A stretch of 64,000 nt of DNA from the NCBI GenBank assembly GCA_951799425.1, contig OX637391.1:53667069-53731068 (forward strand), given 5' to 3'. The translations under genes and the position numbers were made by a program. The notes below the pieces were generated by a model. That model was not told the origin of the DNA. It did not search any database and was given only the letters and a program-made list of their open reading frames with translations. The stretch is from Ilex aquifolium. Lineage: Eukaryota > Streptophyta > Magnoliopsida > Aquifoliales > Aquifoliaceae. Each line of letters starts with the position of its first letter. Within the stretch, counting starts at the first letter, position 1. Shown in pieces: positions 34,546 through 46,518 of the stretch.

Positions 34546-35220
34546 CTAGTGAGCCATGGCAACAGGAGGAGCAAAATTGATGCTTCTTTGTTTGGGCAAG
34601 GCAAGCATAGCAGTGTGATCTAAGAAATCTTTCAGTGCAACCACAGCCTGCAAAATTGTTCTAAGATCGTCAGCACATGAGAATCCCAAGCTCCCAACCC
34701 TCCTCACTGCATATACATAAAAAGTGATGCACCCTTTTCTGAATTTAAACCGAGCCATCTCGCAACCTGTTAGACCCCTTATGAGCTTCTTGTTCACTTC
34801 TCCGAGAGGTATCTCCGGTGGCCAGAGCCGGTCCACGGCGGCCTTCATGTTCTCCGATTCAAAAACAAAGAGAAGTACCTTAGACTTTTTTGTTCCAAGG
34901 CCTAGTGTTAGTGTGTGCCATGCATGGTGAGCTAAGATTGTGAAGTTTGTGGGCAAGAAGCCTGTGGTTGAGGGAAAAGGTGGCTTTAAATTGGGTTTAT
35001 CTTGTTGGTGGTTGGGTGGTGGGACACATAGGAGGCGGAAGAGGTCGAGCGGCCGTGCACGGCGGATTGTGAATGACTTGACAATGAATTGGCCGCCAAA
35101 TCGCAGTCCTTTCACTTCTGAGCTAGGCTTGAATGCAAAATCTGTGGTGGGTTTTGTGGTTTGATCATTTGGGTGTTGGTGTTTTTGCTTCTTATTCTTC
35201 TTCTTTTCTTTTTCTTCCAT
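34546..35220 (-). CDS. Conserved plant protein of unknown function, intronless, 224 aa
   Basis: A single uninterrupted frame starting at MEEKEKKKNKKQKH and ending VAMAH. The N-terminus is Lys-rich and likely disordered. From about residue 35 the sequence looks folded and conserved: GLRFGGQFIVKSFTIRRARPL, then FLPTNFTILAHHAWHTLTLG, then LRGLTGCEMARFKF-like text (GLTGCEMARFKFRKGCITFY) and a C-terminal helix (LRTILQAVVALKDFLDHTAML). I recognise this as the kind of protein found across flowering plants but cannot give it a name or activity. There is no signal peptide or membrane segment. GC is higher than the flanks, which supports a real gene. A foldback MITE begins about 95 bp upstream of the start codon, inside the likely promoter. 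Confidence 0.8.
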   Translation of the reverse strand: MEEKEKKKNKKQKHQHPNDQTTKPTTDFAFKPSSEVKGLRFGGQFIVKSFTIRRARPLDLFRLLCVPPPNHQQDKPNLKPPFPSTTGFLPTNFTILAHHAWHTLTLGLGTKKSKVLLFVFESENMKAAVDRLWPPEIPLGEVNKKLIRGLTGCEMARFKFRKGCITFYVYAVRRVGSLGFSCADDLRTILQAVVALKDFLDHTAMLALPKQRSINFAPPVAMAH

Positions 35221-35316
35221 GGTCTAGTGGTGGTTGTGGTGGTGACAATGGGTGGCTTTTGTTTGGTATGATATGATAAGAAACCAATTGAAGACTTTCG
35301 ATAACTCCTTAAAAAA

Positions 35317-35624
35317 GGGTTTTTTGCACTTTATGCCCCTAAGATTTCAAGTTTTTTTATTTTGTACCTTAAAAGATAAAAATTTTGATATTGCATCTTT
35401 AATGTATCAAAAGTATTGTAATATGACCCTTCTGTTAGTTTCCGTTATTTTTTTCGCCAAAAGTCAACCCATTGATACTGACAGAAAAACTAACGGAGAG
35501 TTAACAGAAAGATCATATTGTAACACTTTTGATAAATTGATGATGTAATATAAAAAATTTTATCTTCAAAGGTATAAAATAAAAAACTTAAAATCTTTCA
35601 GGGTGCAAAATAAAATTTGTCCCC
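35317..35624. mobile_element. Foldback MITE in a gene promoter
   Basis: The two halves are inverted copies: left TTTTTGCACTTTATGCCCCT... AAGTTTTTTTATTTTGTACC and right (reversed) AAGGGGACAAATTTTATTTTG... AAGTTTTTTATTTTATACC. Inner pieces CTGTTAGTTTCCGTT and AACGGAGAGTTAACAG also pair. No coding region. Confidence 0.7.
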
Positions 35625-37055
35625 TTATTTTATATGGAATATATAGTCAAACAGATGGTAGTCCACTTTGCATATATTCTACCAACTTTAGGTTATCATG
35701 ATTGATGGTAGTTATTGAAGTTTTATTTTAATAAGTAGTTTGGAGTTATTATTTCGATAAGTTTAGAGTAATTTATTAATACCCGCATATTATAATGACA
35801 TAGTTGGCGATGTTGACACTATTTTCTTTCAACTTTTGTAGCACGAGAAGCCAATACCAAACCAAGTTAAAAAGAACAATTTTTATAGGGTTTTTAACTT
35901 GGGTTTTACCTTTAGCCCCCCTCCCAATTTGTTGAAGTTCTTATGTGTTCTAAAAAAATTTATATTTTGGGTGAATCATAAGTGAATTCTGCACAAAGTA
36001 ATGGATTGGGTGTAATGATATGCAAGGGGGCAATTGGGAATTTTAAATGTGCCCCAAGTATGATGTCCATGAAGAGTTGTGATCAGCAGGTGATGCAGAA
36101 CTTGGTGGGGGAAGAGTTCAGTCATCGAAGACACTGCATCTACTTAGCGACTTAAGATTCAAGTACCGTTGAAATGAAAGAACGGGAGAATGATTACTTG
36201 TAATAAAGCATAGACAAATACGAGCCAAACTAGAAGAAGCAAGGCTTAGATTATCAGATCCTATACACAATCTTCCTAGAGATTGAGAGCCCCTTGACTC
36301 TCATTCTTACTTGCTTATCTGGCTCTTCTTGTCTTATTGATTTTTCCTCTTTTCCAGGGTTTTTTTTTTTTTTTTTTTTTGAGTCTTAAAACGATAGATT
36401 TTTCATTTGTAAATGAATTGGATCCTCCCTGATTAGATCAATAATGGGATTCTTGACTAGAGAAAGGTTCTGTGACATAGACGCCCAACCCCCAACTCGA
36501 TTGATCAGTTGGCCCACCTAACAGATGATGAGATTCTCGATCAATTTGATCGAATTTGAAAAAGTCTCTCTCATTATTTATATGTGGAAATTGAGAAAAT
36601 TAAATACAAGAATGGATCTGGAGGTACAAAATCAGGATACTTTTGATGAGTAAGTTTTTGATAACTCTGCTAACCACAAGTAGCAGAAGCATACCATGTG
36701 AAACTAGAGATGTTGGGTTTGAAAATGATAATTAGCCTCCTGAATATAGCATAATCCCACTTACAGAGGATTAGGACCACAATCTGAAAACCCAGTTTAG
36801 GAAATTGCCAAGATCAAAGGTCAATCTCATTGTCATAATCATACCTACATCTATATTAAAGTATTTGCATCGGCTGGCCAACATTATCCAATCTCCTAGG
36901 TTAGATCAGATTGAAGGGTCCAAGAAGGATAATAAGGAGAATAAGACGTGCTCTAACGATCCGTATACATTTTCTTTCTATTTTCATTTTTGATAGATCA
37001 TTTCTTGTCAATTTTTTTTTAGAACGAAAGAAACTTTCATTTAACTGTACAAGGA
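35625..37055. other. Non-coding DNA
   Basis: I see nothing I can name. A T22 run lies at about 36359-36381. Frames are short and unlike known proteins. Confidence 0.35.
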
Positions 37056-37499
37056 TTGATTACCGTCGGTAAAAATCAGCTCCCTAAGCATAGGTGGTGG
37101 ATTAGCCACCCAGTCCTGAGGTAAAGGGTAATAAAGTCTAGATTTTGCTACCTAAAGAGCTACTGTATTGATAATTCCAGAACTATATTTGAGAGTTAGA
37201 TCTAAAGATACTATAGCTATCGTGACATCTTCTATGAAGGCAACAATTTCACAAGGAGTGTCTTCTCCTGGGCACAACAAAATAAGGGATTGACTGTCGC
37301 TTTCAATTATGGCTCGAAATTTCCAAGTCAAGGCCATGAGACAAGCTTCGCGGACTGCAACCACCTCGGAGTAAAGGCTCGACACTATTGGAATTGAAAG
37401 AGAAACTTCACCCAGAAGACACCCATTTGCACCTCTGCACACAATTCTCACAACAGCTCTGGAAATGTTGGGTTTATTTTTCATTAAATTTTTATACAA
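37056..37499 (-). pseudogene. RNase H-like (RVT_3) fragment
   Basis: The minus-strand frame reads VRIVCRGANGCLLGEVS ... EVVAVREACLMALTWKFR, AIIESDSQSLI, the plant reverse-transcriptase-type RNase H found in LINEs and domesticated copies. The first part of the domain (the DGS strand) is missing. A stop at 37152 is followed in frame by VAKSRLYYPLPQDW and VANPPPML, a C-terminal phrase of the same protein type. The inverted words ATTTCTTGTCAATT (about 36996) and AATTGACAAGAAAT (about 37624) bracket the piece. Confidence 0.7.
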
Positions 37500-37677
37500 A
37501 ATGCTAATTGACTTCCACCCAACAGTGACACTGGATCTATATTAACTTAAATACTTTTTTTTCCCTCTATTTTCAACCTTATTCAATAACCCACCCATAT
37601 ACTAAAAAGCGACCTACTTAGAATTGACAAGAAATTTGAGGGATTAAGGTTGGTTTACCTGATATGACAACTCATTA

Positions 37678-37813
37678 GTCTTATAAGACAAAGTTGTTTC
37701 ATTCTAAACTTGTCTTATAAAACAAAGTTGTTTCATTCTAAACGTGTCTTGTAAAACAAAGTTGTTTCATTCTAAACGTGTCTTATAAAACAAAGTTGTT
37801 TCCTTCCAAAGGT
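37678..37813 (+). repeat. 34-bp tandem repeat, four copies
   Basis: Units GTCTTATAAAACAAAGTTG... TTTCATTCTAAACGT start at 37678, 37712, 37746 and 37780. The middle two are almost identical and the last is diverged (TTTCCTTCCAAAGGT). There are no unique spacers. Confidence 0.9.
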
Positions 37814-38309
37814 GTGACATATTGTTCAATCATTTCATGGGAAAGAAAATCCACAGCTACTGAGAAGACAAGCCAAAAAGCAATAACACTTGAGGGGTCG
37901 TTTGGTTTATGGTAAAAGGGTAGATTAATGAATGGGATTGGAGCAAAAATAATCTGCAGTCTTGCATAACTCATATTTGTTCATTTTTAAGCAAGGGTAT
38001 TAAACAATTAGGTTATTCTCAACTCAGTATAAATAGTAGATATTTATCCATGTGGGTTTTTTTTTGTAAAAAGGTGTTCAAGAACGATCAGACGTAACAA
38101 TTATCTCAAGACGTTACTTTGAAGTTTTCACCCGTTACATAATGTTCAGTTTGAATAACCCACCAAAGGTGAGTTTCAAAATAGTCCAAATTTACCCCAT
38201 TGGGATTAGAATCTAAATTATTATACAGTCCTTGCTTTAAATAAACATTGAGTTGAACAAAGAGCATTAAAGTCAAGCGACAATGCCAACATTGTAATAA
38301 AGGATACAT

Positions 38310-38637
38310 CATTAATTAATATTTTATTTTATTTTAATAAATAGTTACAAATAATTAATATTTTATGTCTATAATATTAGTTAAACATGTTAGTTTCGTG
38401 TTAATTTCGTATTACCATACAAACGAGAAAATAGAAAAAGTGTTTATTTTTAAATAAACGGGTTGATGGTGTCAGTTTTGAGTTTGACGGATTGAACTAA
38501 ATATGAACTTTTTATATTTCTTGTTCGCGTGTCAAGTCATTTTCAAGTTCATGTCAAGTTATAATCAAGTTCGTGTCATAAAATTCGTGTCGAGTTTAAG
38601 TCGTGTCATCGTGTTGAGTCAAAAATTTTCACCCCTA
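38310..38637 (-). mobile_element. hAT-type MITE, related to the one at 8657
   Basis: Ends CACCCCTA at 38637 (read reversed as TAGGGGTGAAAATTTT) and carries the same GACACGA / GTCGTGTC words. The left end could not be placed, so it may be truncated. Confidence 0.5.
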
Positions 38638-41095
38638 ATTAAGATGGAAAAAATATTTTATTTACTTTTTTTTATTTTTTATTTTTTATTTTAAACAGGT
38701 CAACTCGTGGAAAAAAATTTATTCTCATGGAAAATTTTTGGGCAAAAGAGTTCAAAGACTCTTAGAAATGGAGATTGGCAGGGGGAGAGTGAAATGAAGA
38801 GAAAGAGCACACAGTTACTTTTGGAGAAAATGTTTTTACTCTGCCACACTTTGTCAAAACGATGTTGTATAAATTAACAGCAGGCTGTGCTATTTTTGGG
38901 TAACAGCAGAGGAGCTGCACCCATTGGGGGTAACAGAGGAGAAATAGCAGACAAGAGAGACCCAAAAAAGAAAGGGGAAGAGAGGGAAGCGAGTAATTGG
39001 GTATTGGGGGCGAGAGGGTGGGGAAGAAGATTCTAGGGATTCAAAAATTAAAAATTGTGGGCGGGATGAAAGTTTGAAGACTTAATTTGGTCCGGTGGAT
39101 CATAAATTATGAGGGGATCGTCAGAGTTGCTTGATTGTCACAGAAAGATAAGAGAAACGGGTGAAAGAAAAGAGAGAGATGCGAACTGTGAGAGGGAGTA
39201 AAGAAGAGACGGAGAGAGATGGGACTCTAGTCTCAACTGTATGTGTGGGAGAGAGAGGGGTTAGAAGAGAGATGAGACTCTAATGTTGAAAATATAAGGA
39301 AATTTTTAGTCTAATTATTGGGCGGAAAAAAAAATTTGAGAATCAATTAAGATCGTCAGATTAACAATCTTGAAATGATATGAGGTGTTCGAACGATTTT
39401 ATAAGTTCGGGGTTTGAAACTCTTTATACTTTTTTATATATATTGTGAAGGTACCTATACCCTATAAACAATCTATTATGTCTTCTATTCTAGTTTTTGT
39501 GAAGTGAAATTAGGGTTTCATCAATAAAATTAAAATCCGTACTTCTTATGCGAATGTACCTTTAGTTATTTTCCCTTCACTTTGATAAATGTTTTACGTA
39601 CCTATAGCATATATTTTGTGTACCTATGATATGTTCCTGAACGACAAAGAGTATTCATAATACTTTATCAAAGTAAAATATGGTTTTCATACCCAAACCT
39701 CGTTATTTTGATTTTTTTTTGTTCTCACTCATTTTTAATGTATGTGTAATCGAAACATGAATAACACCATAGATCCTCTCTCGTTATGTTTAAATGTTAT
39801 TTGCATGTACCTGTAGCTCAGATTATATCTATCTTATGTACCTGACCAATAAACTATAATTAACGTACCTACCAGATATAAGCTAAAGGCCTTTCAAATT
39901 GCTTGGTACACAAATTTAAAATTCAAAACTGATATAAAATACCACAAAATCTTCAATAACAAATGTTTTTTAAAAAAATTAACTGTATTTTATGTTGAAA
40001 TCATGTGATGAGAGCAAAATAGGTAATGAAAAGACACTAACTACCCAAATCCTATACGTTAACGCCATCACAGGGATCGCATTCAAATTTTTTAAAATGT
40101 TGGAGGAATTTTTTATATATTAATAATCTAATATGATTAAAATTTGTTTACAAACAAAATGAGGGACCCTAACTTAATTATCTATAAAAAATAATGGTCA
40201 TGTGATAAAATGGCTAATGATCTGGGCCTGGGCTTGAAAATCCTGGCCAAGAGCTGCCCAAGCCTTGGGGCTACATTACAGTGACTGAGACAGCCCCAGC
40301 CCAACGACACCCCTACCTTCAACTAAAATGTGTGGAAAATATTAAATTGGGGTTGTTGGTGGTCGGTCTGATTTGAGACTTAAAAAAATAATTATTCTTT
40401 GTTTAGTACGATGAAAAAATAGAAAGTTAAAAAGTTTAAGGTATAGATGAAACATCATATTTAGTAAAGAAGAAAAATAAGAAGGATGAAAAAATGAATG
40501 GATTAGTTTTCCTTCTAATTCACCAAAATCAATCCCTTCAAAATTAAGAGGAAAAGTGGATAAAAAGTTAATTATGTACATTAAAATGTATGTTATTTAT
40601 CTATATATCATTTGATATATACATATATCATATTTATTAATTATATATTATGTGTACATTAATTTCATATATAGATATAATAATAAATTATGTATATATA
40701 CTTTTTCTATCCTACCAAATACAAAAAAAAAAAATCATTTCTATTTTTCATCCCTCTTACCAAATACAAAGGAAGAAAATAAGAATTATTCCCTTGAAGG
40801 ATAGAAAGTATATCGCTTCCACTTTCTATCCTTCAAATTTTTTATCCATCTTATCAAACACACCATTAAAATCATAATGACTAATTTATTTTTAATGACA
40901 TAATTAGATAATGACATGGACAGTAAATAGGACAATGACGTTGGACATTGGACTGTGACACAGATACTAAATTGGTGCTATTAACAAATAAACTATAATA
41001 ATGAATAAAACAATGAATTTTTTTCGTTTTATCATCCAATTTCATTTTCTCAACAATTTGGTGGCACTAAAATCATAAATCAAAGGTTCAAATAC
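38638..41095. other. Non-coding DNA with a GA-rich stretch and one MITE-like inverted pair
   Basis: 38765-39280 is GA-rich without a frame I can name. Around 40395-40866 the ends TTTGTTTAGTACGATGAAAAA and (reversed) TGTGTTTGATAAGATGGATAA are a diverged inverted pair about an AT-rich centre, probably a decayed MITE. No gene. Confidence 0.35.
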
Positions 41096-41380
41096 TTGGG
41101 ATGCGAGTTCCACACGTTCGAGTGTCCCACCTTATTGCTTTCTTCATTTTCTCTCCGGGAAAACCCAAAACTACAGTCGGCGAAAATCGACATGAACCAG
41201 TCACCTTCAACCCCCAACAACGAGGACGAAGTTGCAGTATCGTCCATGTCGAGCTCAAGTGGTAATAGGAGCGAGAGAGAGTGCAACGACGATGACAATC
41301 ACTAGATCGAGAGAGCCTCATCTCGAGGCATCAACGATAGTGATACTTCGGAGGAAGAAGCTCAAGGGCATTCAATTAAT
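41096..41380 (+). pseudogene. HD-Zip class II transcription factor, N-terminal fragment
   Basis: The frame reads MNQSPSTPNNEDEVAVSSMS then SSSGNRSERECNDDDNH, a TAG stop at 41303, then IERASSRGINDSDTS and, one base out of frame, RRKKLKGIQ. Class II HD-Zip proteins have the order ...VSS..SGKRSERE..., IERASSRGISDEEDG, TSRKKLRLSK just before the homeodomain. The stop stands where the family usually has Glu. The homeodomain and leucine zipper are missing; sequence after 41370 is unrelated. This is a truncated, non-functional copy, identified by family recall. Confidence 0.65.
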
Positions 41381-42197
41381 AAACAAAAAGTTATATAATT
41401 AGTTTGGATTAAAGAACGGATAAAAACGCGAGAAATGTTCTTAATTTCCAAAAAGAACAAAACTTGGACTTAATAACAAAAAATAAAAAATTCTAAAATG
41501 AACTAGCTTCTAATTTTTTCTATTAAATTAGAGATAAATGATAAATCAATCCAAATAGTTTATGATTGATCCTTAAAATTATACAACTTTTGCCCATCCT
41601 AGGGAGATGGAAGAAATGACACTATAATTACATATAATAGAACCCCAAAACACTAAAAGGTGAGTGAAGTAAGTTATGCCCTTTTAGAGGTTAGGTACAA
41701 TTTTTTTTTTAATGTATTAAGAATCAATCCTAAATTTTAGGATCAATTCCAAGCACCTCAATGAATTATTATATTTTAACTTACCCCCGATAGAGATTGG
41801 ACCAAACCATTGTTATTGCCACAATAATGAATAACAAGCGGCAACGTTCATATTTTATAGACAAAGATAATTAACACGCAACAAGGTATCATTGTTACAC
41901 CATGATCTAAATAAACTTACAATAGAGGTGAAGAACGAACCCATAAGCCATCTCTAGCCATACGAAAACTGAAATGAGCTCTCCTCAATACAAAGTAAAT
42001 AGAGACAGACACAGTTGAAATGAGTCAAAAAGAGATGGCCATCAAATTTTTCCCTTTATCATCTGAATTAGTTTTAAGGATACATGAATAACATAAATAC
42101 TCACAAAATAAAAAATTTCTCTCATAAATGTTAGATACATAGGCTGCTGGTTTTTGAAAGCATTCCATATGCTTCTTTAATTTGCTGCTTTGTAATC
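41381..42197. other. Non-coding DNA, includes the 3' flank of the GH17 gene
   Basis: AT-rich, with no frame I can support. The part next to 42198 is probably 3' untranslated sequence of the minus-strand glucanase gene. Confidence 0.35.
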
Positions 42198-45100
42198 TCA
42201 AGATAGGTATCGACATGCACCATAACCTGAAAAGTACACAAATAAAATGAACAGAATTAGAAGCAATATAACATGAGCGGAAATATTTCATAAATTAATA
42301 TAAGGGTCGGAAACTAATGTGCAGTAAAGTAGAGGGGGACGGTTTTTTAAAGGTTTGAAATAAAATTTGGGAGGCGACTCGAGAGTTTGAGCGTATTCGA
42401 AACTAATAATACACTAACAAGAGGAATTTGCTGGATCTGAGGTGCCCTGCCCCCCTAGTTCCATTACCTTGTGGAATGCCATTCTATAGGTAAACTTTAG
42501 TATTACTACTATTGCAAATTAAAGCATACATAGTTGGCCTTTCTAACCATCGGGTCCAAGATGACAACCTTTCACGTGTGAGTCGGGATTCCAAATAAGA
42601 TTACAATATTAAGGAGTCATAACAAATTAAAACTCTTTAATCTAATCTTATATAATGTTTGGATATAATACGTAATTCTTTTGTTCACTTACTTGGATCG
42701 GCAAAGGTGACAGAACCAGTGTTAGAGAAATCACAGTTGAAGTCATTGCGACCATTGGCTTGATAGAAAGCGTTCATGACGTACGATGCATGGGCCCTGA
42801 CAGTGTTGGGCTGGAAGCAAGCCCCACCGGACTGAATGGGCCTGCAATCGGCACCCTTGCTGCACACATAGTCTATGTTGGCCTGCAATGCTGCGCCGCT
42901 GGCTTCGGGTTTTGGTACACACCATTTTTTGCCCTGTGAAGGTGCTACTGGTAGTGCTGGACTTGGAGTAGGGTGAGGCTGTAGGCAATACAATAAAAGA
43001 CGAATATACAAAAATTAGATCTTGCAAGATTAGCTTAACGGGTAGTGATTTTTGAATTGTGTAACCCTAGCTAAGTGAGAATTCGGGTTAAATCTGAAGT
43101 TGGATAATCGAAGTTCAATCCTCATAATCGCACGAATGAAAATCTAGCCATCAAGAGCTGACTATTTCACCAAACAAACAAACTTCAAAACTTCATAAAA
43201 TTTGGGAATGATATGAATACCTCGAGGACGTAACACAAGTTTACAACTTTGTTTTGGTCGGTAATTTGTAGTGGATGAAGCTTAACATTCCAAGATTCGA
43301 CTAAACTTTAAACTAGGTGTTGGGCGTATCAATTGACACCAACCCAAGCCTAACATTATAATATATTCAAGATTTGGACAAAAATTACATGTACTCGAGT
43401 TGAGTTTGAGTAAAAAAAACCCAACTTGATTTAAATTTGGAAGTACGAGGACAAAGGTTATGGGTTTTCAGGATCTGACCCGAATTAATGACCTCGGATA
43501 CAACATAGATTCAACATGAATTTTAATCATAATAATTCAATTTACGAGAACACCTAGTTAAACTATATGGGATCTCAGAGAAGTGCATAAGACAAAATCT
43601 GATTAGAGGATCTGAACAACAAAGCAAAAATCGAGAAAGAAGAAAAAGTAAAGAAATAACAGAAGAGACGACAAGATTCAAATAAAAGAGACATCGTGAT
43701 CCGATTACGCGTAAAGAAAAAGTGCTAATAATTCAAAAGGCACATGCGTACATTACAAGTATGTGCTTTCGGCACTTATTTCTTTTGAAATTTATACTCT
43801 GACCCTTTAACGAAATGGTGAGTCGGTGGTTTTGACTTTTATCCTCCGTATCGTGATGGTCCATAAATACCAAACTAAGTAATTTTTATTTATTTTTAAT
43901 TATAAGGTATTCAGACTTACGTCGATTACTCTTGAACTCGAATCTTAATTACCGTAATCAAAACGAATTTAAAACATGTCGGATTTAGAACTGACCTTTA
44001 AAAAATATGAAAAGTGTTCAACCTAATATCTCTGGTTTGTCTCAATTTGTTTTAACTGAGTGAATAGAACTCCATTTCATCTGTTTTATAATATTGAAGG
44101 TGCAATTTAAAAATACAACTATTTAAAGATGCAAATTGAAAATTAGAGTAGTGCAAAATCAGATTAACCATTTAGGGAAAGAAAAATTATAGAAACTTGT
44201 AACATAGTAAATGTGTTACCTGGACTGTTCCTCCGCGCATAATTCCGATATCATACACTGGGGTAAAGTCTGGCCGGAAAAGCCCGAAATTCTTCTCAGC
44301 CAACGAACCCGATTTCTGATTCTCGTTGAACAATCCAAAAATATAGGTCTCAAACTTCCGTCCCGGCATCAATGGGGTACCAACGCCGGAGCTAACATGC
44401 CGTAAAAGTCCCCCATTGTACGAAGCTGCATTTTCAACAGTGCACTGTGGCTCAAAAGTTTCACCCAGCGACGGCCACCCAGTTTCCGCCGCAACAATGT
44501 CCACATCGCCATAGCCCAATCTCTTCATCGACATGTACACAGCGTCCATCAACATGTCAAACATGTTCGTGTAGGTCTTCTTCGTGAACCTGTCGAAATA
44601 GCCTCTGTTTGGCCGGAAGAGAGCAAAATTCGCCATTTTTGGACTGTACCCGAAATAGGGGTAAGGGTTCACCATGAAAGGTGACTTGGTTTCTCTATGA
44701 AACTGTAGCATTGGGGCTAAAGTTCCCTTGTCCCAACCGGGTCTGAACCGTGCCGTGCTTGGTGGCTGAGAAGAAGCGAGTATGCCCAGAGAATGAGGCG
44801 ATGAGACCTTAATATCATTAATACCGGAGAGATTCAGAGCATGATGAAGACTTCTCATGGCGGCAACGAGATTATCTATCAGTTCTTGAGGTCCCCAATG
44901 GAGGATTTCATTGCCGACGGCTATGTAGTTGATTTTAGTTTGTGGGTAAAACGGTTTGATGTTGACATTAACCCACCGGCGAGCGTATCGAACGTCGGTG
45001 AGGTTGGGGATTTCGCCGTTGGGGACGGTGACGGTGACTAAGATTCCGGTACCGGCGAAGGCTCGGAGGATGTCTGGGTTGACGTCGAAGAGCTTGATCC

Positions 45101-45275
45101 GGTCGATGAAAGTTTTTTCTTTGAGAAATTGGGCGACTTGGGCCGGTGGTGGTAGGTTGTCGCCAAGGGTGCCATAGTTGACGCCTATCGAGAGTACGGC
45201 GGTGAAGTGTTGGATGAGAAGAGTAGATATGAGAAAGATGGCGAGGTTTGGAGATTGTCTCCTGGACATCTCCAT
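42198..45275 (-). CDS. Glucan endo-1,3-beta-glucosidase with X8 domain (GH17-CBM43)
   Basis: The family hydrolyses beta-1,3-glucan (callose) in the wall and at plasmodesmata; the X8 domain binds the polymer. Exons by eye are 44220-45275 (1056 bp), 42693-42978 (286 bp) and 42198-42226 (29 bp), all GT-AG and in frame, giving 456 aa. Residues 1-29 are a signal peptide ending before IGVNYG. GH17 spans about 30-350, with the proton donor Glu123 in VGNEIL and the nucleophile Glu264 in ETGWPS. A Pro-rich linker ([16 protein letters not shown]) leads to X8 (369-456) starting [10 protein letters not shown], with six cysteines and ending [11 protein letters not shown]. No hydrophobic GPI tail follows, so the protein is probably secreted and soluble. 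The last exon supplies only YGACRYLS, including the sixth cysteine. The frame of exon 2 alone would stop at DPSK, so the short exon matters. A TATA box lies about 51 bp before the ATG. Confidence 0.92.
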
Positions 45276-45325
45276 CGTTAGACCTGCTCTTTTGACACAA
45301 GAAAAGAGAAGGAAGATCTAAGGAG

Positions 45326-45335
45326 TATATATATG
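45326..45335 (-). promoter_or_regulatory. TATA box of the GH17 gene
   Basis: On the minus strand CCATATATATACTCC lies 51-60 bp before the start codon. Further upstream (45341-45520) the plus strand is rich in GAGA repeats, common in plant core promoters and 5' leaders. Confidence 0.6.
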
Positions 45336-45949
45336 GAAATAGTTTGGAGAGAGAGACAGAGAGGAGGGAGACAGAGGGAGATAAAGAGGGGTTTTCCGGA
45401 AAGTGAGAGAGAGGAGGGTTTTGTTTATTACACTTGGCTCAACATGTGACAGAGAGAGAGAGATTGATCTGGTTTTATTTCGGACAAATCTAGAGTTGGA
45501 TTTTAGGAACGAGAGAGAGAGAGAGGGTTCTGGTTTGTTTGTTTCGGACTATTTATAAAGTTGGGATTTAGGAAGGAGGGGAGTAACGTGAAACAAATAG
45601 AAATTAATGATTATTGAGGATAAAAATGTAGAAACTGTGTGGTCAAAGGAACATATGATTAAATGTTCAAGTGTGAAACTGACCTTTCTTTTTGGATGGC
45701 TGAACAGTGAGTTGCCTTTATTTAACAGGTAATCTGTCGGTCAAATGTGTTTGGCTACAAAGAAAATTTGCTGTCTCTCAGCCAGACGCGTATTGCGCAT
45801 AGCCACTCAAAATTGTTTTGTCGTTCCTGGGTGAAAAACGATGAGATAATAAAATCCAAACAAGCGCAGTTTTTGTGTGTGGTGTCCCACCTGGTAGAGT
45901 GTGAGATAGATACATATGGAATCTGCTGGATGCATTATGTAGTCGATCA

Positions 45950-46247
45950 GTATCATCATCACGTGGTTTAATTATTCATTCTATTGAATAGTTTGATCTA
46001 AATATCTCGTACGCGTTGCACAGAGAGAAGATAGAATACGGCATCAATTTGCTGAAAGTTCAGTAGTAAACTCTACTTGAACAAGAGTCAATAGTATCAT
46101 CATCACGTGGTTTAATTATTCATTCTATTGAATAGTTTTATCTAAATATCTCCTACGCGTTGCATGTATGTGTGAGAGAGAGAAGATAGAATACGGCATC
46201 AATTTGCTGAAAGTTCAGTAGTAAACTCTACTTGAACAAGAGTCGTA
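45950..46247 (+). repeat. 144-bp tandem duplication containing CACGTG
   Basis: Copies start GTATCATCATCACGTGG at 45950 and 46094 and run to AACTCTACTTGAACAAGAGTC. They are nearly identical apart from a short GTATGTGTGAGA insertion in the second. Each contains a G-box CACGTG. The pair lies about 0.7 kb upstream of the GH17 start codon. Confidence 0.85.
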
Positions 46248-46518
46248 GTCCAGGTTCCGTAACCGATGTAACCGAGTCCGAGAAGCTTACAAAAGACAAT
46301 TCCAGCCAAGTTTTAAGAATATCTTATCTTTAAGGATATCTATGTGTTGATTTTAATTTTATTGCACTTTCACTTAATTAATATGGTTGTTTCATTCACA
46401 CTTCCTACCGTCAACAGATGTTACTAGATGATGTCATGCTAATTTTTTTACTTAATATCGATTTTACCCTGCCTTCAAGGTTTAGCAACCTACTTGCATC
46501 ACCCACAACTCTCACCCT

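Noticed and set aside
36996-37637. LINE target-site duplication around the RNase H fragment
   Set aside because: The matching words are inverted, not direct, so they cannot be a target duplication.
37678-37813. CRISPR-like regular repeat
   Set aside because: Units are directly abutting with no spacers, and this is a plant nuclear sequence.
41080-41321. Two minus-strand frames of 72 and 77 aa
   Set aside because: They are shadows of the HD-Zip II fragment on the plus strand.
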